DNA from: JBBRLA01 sp038231615
Lineage (GTDB): Bacteria; Myxococcota_A; Polyangia; Palsa-1104; JAEUJZ01
Length of the DNA stretch: 16,984 nt
Direction: 5' to 3'
Assembly (NCBI GenBank): GCA_038231615.1
Contig: JBBRLA010000104.1
Coordinates: 1-16,984 of the forward strand
In this document: in pieces, positions 13,168 to 16,984 of the stretch
How positions within the stretch are numbered: the stretch's first letter is position 1
Layout of the letters: every line of letters begins with the position of its first letter
Program-made: the position numbers and the translations under genes
The notes under the pieces: generated by a model
What the model was told of the DNA's origin: nothing
What the model saw: only the letters and a program-made list of their open reading frames with translations
The model's database searches: none

Positions 13168-15030
13168 ATGACTTTGTTGTGTCGTCCCACTGCCTTCCTC
13201 TCCTTGGCTTTGGCCATGGCCGGCTGCGATGCCAGCGGCGATTTCCCGATGCCGGTGTCCGGGACCGTGCCCGCCCAGGTGTTTGTCGTCGATGACGGGG
13301 AGCGCATTTTTCCGCAGGGCGGAGATTTGCCCCTGGCACAAGGGGTGGGCAACCCGGTGTGGGGCCCCGGGCAGCCGGTGCGGCTTTTCGCGCTGCCCGG
13401 CGAGACCGTGGCCATCCAGGTGGTGGTGGCGGCCGGCGATGTCCCCCTGTCCGGGGTCACGGTGGACCTGCCGGGACTGCACGGCGCCAGGGACCTTTCG
13501 GACCCCGACCCGCCGGCTCGGGCCCGCGGCGCCGTCACACCGCCGCCGCCTTTCCGGCACATCGAGCGCTTCGTCGTCGCCAACCTGGACCTCGCCCAGC
13601 GTTCGGGAGGCCCGGATGCGGGGGTCTCCCTGGGCTGGGCAAAGGGCGCCATGCCGGACGATTCGGGCAACCGCGGGCGGCTGCCGGAACCGCTGATCCC
13701 GGTGGAGGTCGCACCCTCGTGGGCCGACTACCCCATGACGATTCCCCTGGGAGAACGGCGGGCGATCTGGATTGACATCACCCTGCCGGAACAGGACTTT
13801 CCCGCGGGCACCTACACCGGCAGCATCTGGGTGCAGGCCGTGGCCCAGGAGACCCAGGCGCTAACGCCGGTGACCCAGTTGCCCCTGGAGATCGCCGTCG
13901 GGCCCGTCGCGCTGCCCTACGCCGCGGTGCGCACGATGGTCTTCTATGACGTCGATGAGATCCACGGCAGGACGGGCAGTAGCAACGCGGTCCGGCACTA
14001 CCTGCAGGTCATGCATCGGCATCACTTGACCCCGGTGTTCCAGGTCAACACGCCTGCCGACGTCGCCGCGCAGCACGACGAGCTGACGGGTGCGCTTTTC
14101 ACCGCGGACCAGGGCTATGACGGCCCGGGGATGAATCGTCCGATCGATGTGATCCCGCTGGGGACCTATGGTTCGCTGAAGGCGCCCACCGCGGCTTCCA
14201 TCGCCCAGGTGGAACAGACCGTCACCGCCCTTTTGCCCATCCGCGCGATGCCGCCGGAACGCGACGTGTTCCTGTATGCCGTCGATGAGGATTGCAGCAG
14301 CACGCTGGGACCGGACTGGCGGGCGGCGCTTAGCAAAAGCAAGATTCCCGCCGTGCGGCAGCTCCTGGTGGGCCAGACCTGCTCGGACGATCCGCGAACG
14401 CAGCCGGTGGACCTGGCGATGATGTTCGCCTCGGCCTACAACCCGGACTGGGCGAAAACCGCCAGGCAGAACGGGAAGAAGGTGTGGATCTACAACGGCC
14501 AGCTTCCCCAGACCGGCGCCTTCCTGAGCGATGGGGGCGCCCTGTCCCTGCGGGCCAACGGCTGGATCCAGCAGCGCTTCGGCATCGATCGCTGGTTTTA
14601 TTGGGAATAGACCTTCTGGAACGACAACAACCGCGGCGGCCACGGGCCCTACGATCCGTTGGTCAGCGCGGAGACCTTTCACAACAAAAGCGGCGATCAT
14701 GCCGATGGGGATGGCGTGCTGGTCTACCCGGGCATTCAGGTCGCATCGGGAAATCGCTCGGTGGGGATGGATGGAGTGATCCCCTCGTTCCGGCTGAAGC
14801 AGTGGCGGCGGGGCATCAGCGATGCGGGGTACCTCCAGCTCGCGCGCGCCATGGGACCTTCGGCCCGGAAGCAGGCGGACGACATCGCCGCGGCCCTGAT
14901 TCCCCAGGCCCTGGCTGGGGCAGACGGCCCCAAGGCAGGCGCTCCGGCGAGCTGGCCGCAATCGGGCGCGGCTTATTTTCGCGCCCGGCAAGAGCTATTT
15001 GACATTATCTCTCGCGGCGCAGGAAATTAG
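13168..15030 (+). pseudogene. DUF4091/GH123-like glycosidase lipoprotein gene with in-frame TAG
   Basis: The gene opens at ATG 13168 (no clear SD) with a lipoprotein signal ending AMAGC (Cys20). An N-terminal beta-rich domain (to about 245) precedes a barrel-like region (RTMVFYDVDEIHG at 256-268, DVFLYAVDEDC at 366-376). The Asp373-Glu374 pair matches the adjacent Asp-Glu of GH123-type enzymes, which act on N-acetylgalactosaminides. After 480 codons, at RWFYWE, a TAG (14608-14610) interrupts. The same frame then continues the DUF4091 domain without loss: TFWNDNNRGGHGPYDP, then GDHADGDGVLVYPG, on to a TAG at 15028. Relatives usually have Ser here (WFYWEST), so TCG to TAG explains it. The truncated 480-residue product would lack the final ~140 residues. 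This could be a recent pseudogene, a sequencing error, or an amber read-through gene; TAG is a normal stop elsewhere here. Confidence 0.8.
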
Positions 15031-15101
15031 GCAGACTTGGACCGGCCAAAAAGACAGGGTCGCAATCCTCTCGATCGCCTGGCCCCCCTCACCAGAATCA
15101 G

Positions 15102-15108
15102 TATATAG
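15102..15108 (+). promoter_or_regulatory. -10-like box (TATATAG) upstream of the kinase gene
   Basis: An AT-rich TATATAG stands out in GC-rich surroundings, 16 bases before the kinase ATG, with AGAGAG between them as a possible ribosome site. There is no convincing -35. The resulting leader would be short. Confidence 0.3.
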
Positions 15109-15124
15109 TCTCAAGAGAGCCTTC

Positions 15125-16645
15125 ATGAAAGTAGCCAACGTCGGAGAGAGGATCGGGCAATATCGCATCTGCCGCAAGATTGGCAGCGGGGGCATGGGGG
15201 AGGTCTACGAGGCGGTCCACGAGCAGATCAAGCGCCGGGCGGCCATCAAGGTACTTTATCCCCGGTTTGCCACCAGTCCCGAGATCATCGCCCGCTTCCT
15301 GAACGAGGCCCGCTCCGTCAACATCATCCGGCACCCGGGCATCGTCGCGATCTCCGAGATGGGCCAGCTCGACAATGGCGTCCCCTACATCATCATGGAG
15401 TATCTGGACGGCGAATCGCTGGCCGCTCGTCTGAAGAAACGGGGCGGGCGCCTGTCCCGAGGGGAGCTTTTGCGCCTGAGCCGCCAGATGGCCTCCGCCC
15501 TGACCGCGGCCCACGAAAAGGGCATCGTCCACCGTGACCTGAAGCCCGACAACTTCATGATCGTGTCCGACGCGGAGGCCCCGGGAGGCGAGCGGACCAA
15601 ACTGCTGGACTTCGGCATCGCCAAGATCATAGACGGAGAGGCCGAACAGGCGGAGGACGGCGGACTCGTCTTTCGGACGCGCACCGGGACGCTCATGGGG
15701 ACCCCGGTCTACATGTCCCCCGAGCAGTGCCGCGGCGCAGGCAGCGTGGACGCCAAGTCGGATGTCTATTCTCTCGGCGTCATTTTGTATCAATGCCTGG
15801 TCGGCAAGCCGCCCTTCCTGTCCAACGGCACCGGCGAGATCATGGCCATGCACATGTACCAGGAGGCCCCGGTGCTTCAAGAGCAGGCGGCCTCCGCCGC
15901 GCCGGACCTGGCGGCGCTGATCCACAGCATGTTGGAGAAAAACCCGGCGCAGCGACCGTCCATGATGGGGGTGGTGCAGCGGTTGGAGCAGCTGGGTGCA
16001 CATCCGACCGGCACAGGGGAGGCGGTGGACGAGGCCGGCAGCCAGGAGGGGTTCAGCGAGCCAACCGACATGCCCTTCGACCCGGCGAAAGTCTTTGCCA
16101 GCACGCTGGGGGCGGCGACGGCGGAAAGGGGGCTTACCAAAAACCCGCGTCGGCGCACGTTCATGGTCCTGGGCGCCATCGCCGTGCTGGGTCTTGTCGG
16201 CACCGTGGGGGTCGCGCGCATCTACATGGGCGGCGGGCCGCGCGGGAAGGTGGCCCCGGCGGTCCCTCTGGTCGAGGTCAAACTGGCCAGCCCAGCGATG
16301 ACATCGTCAGCCCTCGCCGCGGCTGCGGCCATCGCCAAGGCGCACCCGCCGGCCCCGACCAGAATCGTGCGATGGGATGTGCTCAGCGACCCGGATGGGG
16401 CCCAGGTCATCCGCATGTCCGACGGGCAAGTCCTGGGGACGACCCCCTGGCACATCGAGCAGCCGGCCGCGGAAGGACAGACCTCCGTGCGCCTGCAGCG
16501 GGAGGGGTTTGTCGACAAGATGCTCTCGCTCTCGCTGCAATCCAACGAGGAGCGGGAGGAACGCCTGGACCCCAAGCGGCGGGCGCGCAAGGCCGCGCCG
16601 GTCAAGCCTGAGATGACCAATGAAGAGATTCCGGTCCTTAAATAA
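15125..16645 (+). CDS. Hanks-type Ser/Thr protein kinase with TM helix and PEGA-like domain
   Basis: 506 residues from the ATG at 15125; the frame is open further upstream, but the kinase homology starts at residue 12. The kinase domain (12-290) has the Gly loop IGSGGMGEV (19-27), Lys42 (AAIKVL), HRDLKPDN with Asp138, DFG at 162-164, and GTPVYMSPEQ at 192-201, so it should be active. A linker leads to one hydrophobic helix at about 346-366 (FMVLGAIAVLGLVGTVGVAR). The outer or periplasmic part contains a PEGA-like beta domain at about 417-475 (SDPDGAQVIRMSDGQVLGTT, VRLQREGF). It is probably a membrane signalling kinase. Its 3' end overlaps the following TPR-protein gene by 26 bases, implying cotranscription and perhaps joint function. 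Confidence 0.94.
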   Translation: MKVANVGERIGQYRICRKIGSGGMGEVYEAVHEQIKRRAAIKVLYPRFATSPEIIARFLNEARSVNIIRHPGIVAISEMGQLDNGVPYIIMEYLDGESLAARLKKRGGRLSRGELLRLSRQMASALTAAHEKGIVHRDLKPDNFMIVSDAEAPGGERTKLLDFGIAKIIDGEAEQAEDGGLVFRTRTGTLMGTPVYMSPEQCRGAGSVDAKSDVYSLGVILYQCLVGKPPFLSNGTGEIMAMHMYQEAPVLQEQAASAAPDLAALIHSMLEKNPAQRPSMMGVVQRLEQLGAHPTGTGEAVDEAGSQEGFSEPTDMPFDPAKVFASTLGAATAERGLTKNPRRRTFMVLGAIAVLGLVGTVGVARIYMGGGPRGKVAPAVPLVEVKLASPAMTSSALAAAAAIAKAHPPAPTRIVRWDVLSDPDGAQVIRMSDGQVLGTTPWHIEQPAAEGQTSVRLQREGFVDKMLSLSLQSNEEREERLDPKRRARKAAPVKPEMTNEEIPVLK

Positions 16646-16984
16646 AAAACTTCTCGGGCTCGTGGCCTGCCTGCTTTTTGTTGTCGCCCCGCTGAGGGCC
16701 TACGGCGACATCGGCTTTCGCGAGCACTACGAGCGGGCGCTCGATTACTATCGGCACGAACGCTACGAGGCGGCCATCGTGGAGTTCGAGGATGCCTACG
16801 CCGTCCGCAAGCTGCCACGCTTGCTGCTCAACATCGGCCGAGCCCATCACCACCTTGGGCGGGCGGCCCAGGCGCTGCATTTCTACGAGGCGTTCCTGAC
16901 CGCGGAATCCGAGCCCCCGGCGGATATCAAGGCCGAGGTGGATGGCTACATGGCGGACGCCCGTGAACAGATCCGCGCTGCCCA
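16620..16984 (+). CDS. Secreted TPR-repeat protein, N-terminal part (runs off right edge)
   Basis: The ATG at 16620 lies inside the kinase gene (26-base overlap) and the frame is open to the window end, giving about 121 residues. Residues 1-28 form a signal peptide (MKRFRSLNKKLLGLVACLLF, then APLRA). The mature part starts with TPR-like helices: HYERALDYYRHERYEAAIVE, then LLLNIGRAHHHLGRAAQALH, then a long helix. Secreted TPR proteins directly behind Ser/Thr kinase genes are common in myxobacteria. It may be an envelope scaffold working with the kinase. No other start in this frame explains both the signal peptide and the coupling. Confidence 0.8.
   Translation, partial: MKRFRSLNKKLLGLVACLLFVVAPLRAYGDIGFREHYERALDYYRHERYEAAIVEFEDAYAVRKLPRLLLNIGRAHHHLGRAAQALHFYEAFLTAESEPPADIKAEVDGYMADAREQIRAA

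Noticed and set aside
2123..14610. Genome-wide recoding of TAG, suggested by two in-frame TAGs
   Set aside because: TAG ends the YdeI-family gene, the PD-(D/E)XK gene and the reductase remnant with no protein-like continuation, so it is an ordinary stop; the propeller gene is also truncated by TGA.

Overview
The window is GC-rich and non-operonic in style, and it looks like a myxobacterium-type chromosome (Myxococcota, formerly in the Deltaproteobacteria). Supporting signs are a Hanks-type Ser/Thr kinase with a PEGA-like tail followed by a secreted TPR protein, many secreted lipoproteins, and a subtilase carrying two Cys motifs (CGDGTC..., and CGDG...CDG...C...C) that are common in myxobacterial secreted proteins. 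Placement is inferred from gene content only. No tRNA, rRNA, CRISPR array or intact insertion sequence was seen.

Layout. Bases 1-1262 (minus strand): the N-terminal part of an unrecognised protein that runs off the left edge, then a TetR-family regulator with an abnormal C-terminus. Bases 1351-1965 (plus): a YdeI/OmpD-associated-family protein, divergent from the TetR gene. Bases 1997-2452 (minus): the broken 5' part of a YVTN-type beta-propeller lipoprotein gene. Bases 2648-4871 (minus): a probable two-gene unit encoding a papain-like (C1A) lipoprotein and a small lipoprotein. Bases 5000-6489 (minus): a LuxR-HTH/TolB-like/TPR regulator gene broken by a one-base frameshift. Bases 6720-7382 (plus): an orphan PD-(D/E)XK nuclease-fold protein. 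Bases 7561-9312 (plus): a very cysteine-rich lipoprotein followed after 15 bases by a formylglycine-generating enzyme that keeps both catalytic cysteines. Bases 9375-9869 (plus): a SlyD-like FKBP isomerase. Bases 9882-9971 (minus): the last ~30 codons of a thioredoxin-reductase-like gene. Bases 9995-12307 (minus): a subtilase lipoprotein. Bases 12386-13090 (minus): MutH, apparently starting at TTG behind a 15-codon leader ORF. Bases 13168-15030 (plus): a DUF4091/GH123-like lipoprotein gene with one in-frame TAG. Bases 15125-16984 (plus): a Ser/Thr kinase and an overlapping, truncated TPR-protein gene.

How they fit together. Most genes are short transcription units for envelope or secreted functions: six lipobox-bearing proteins, two proteases and one putative glycosidase. 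The most interesting pair is the Cys-rich lipoprotein plus the copper-type formylglycine-generating enzyme: cysteines spaced as in Cu(I)-binding helices sit next to an oxidase whose family needs Cu(I). A second theme is decay. Four loci are interrupted or reduced to fragments, and the TetR gene may be a fifth, so this stretch is either an eroding accessory region or contains assembly errors. Promoter calls rest on -10-like boxes only.
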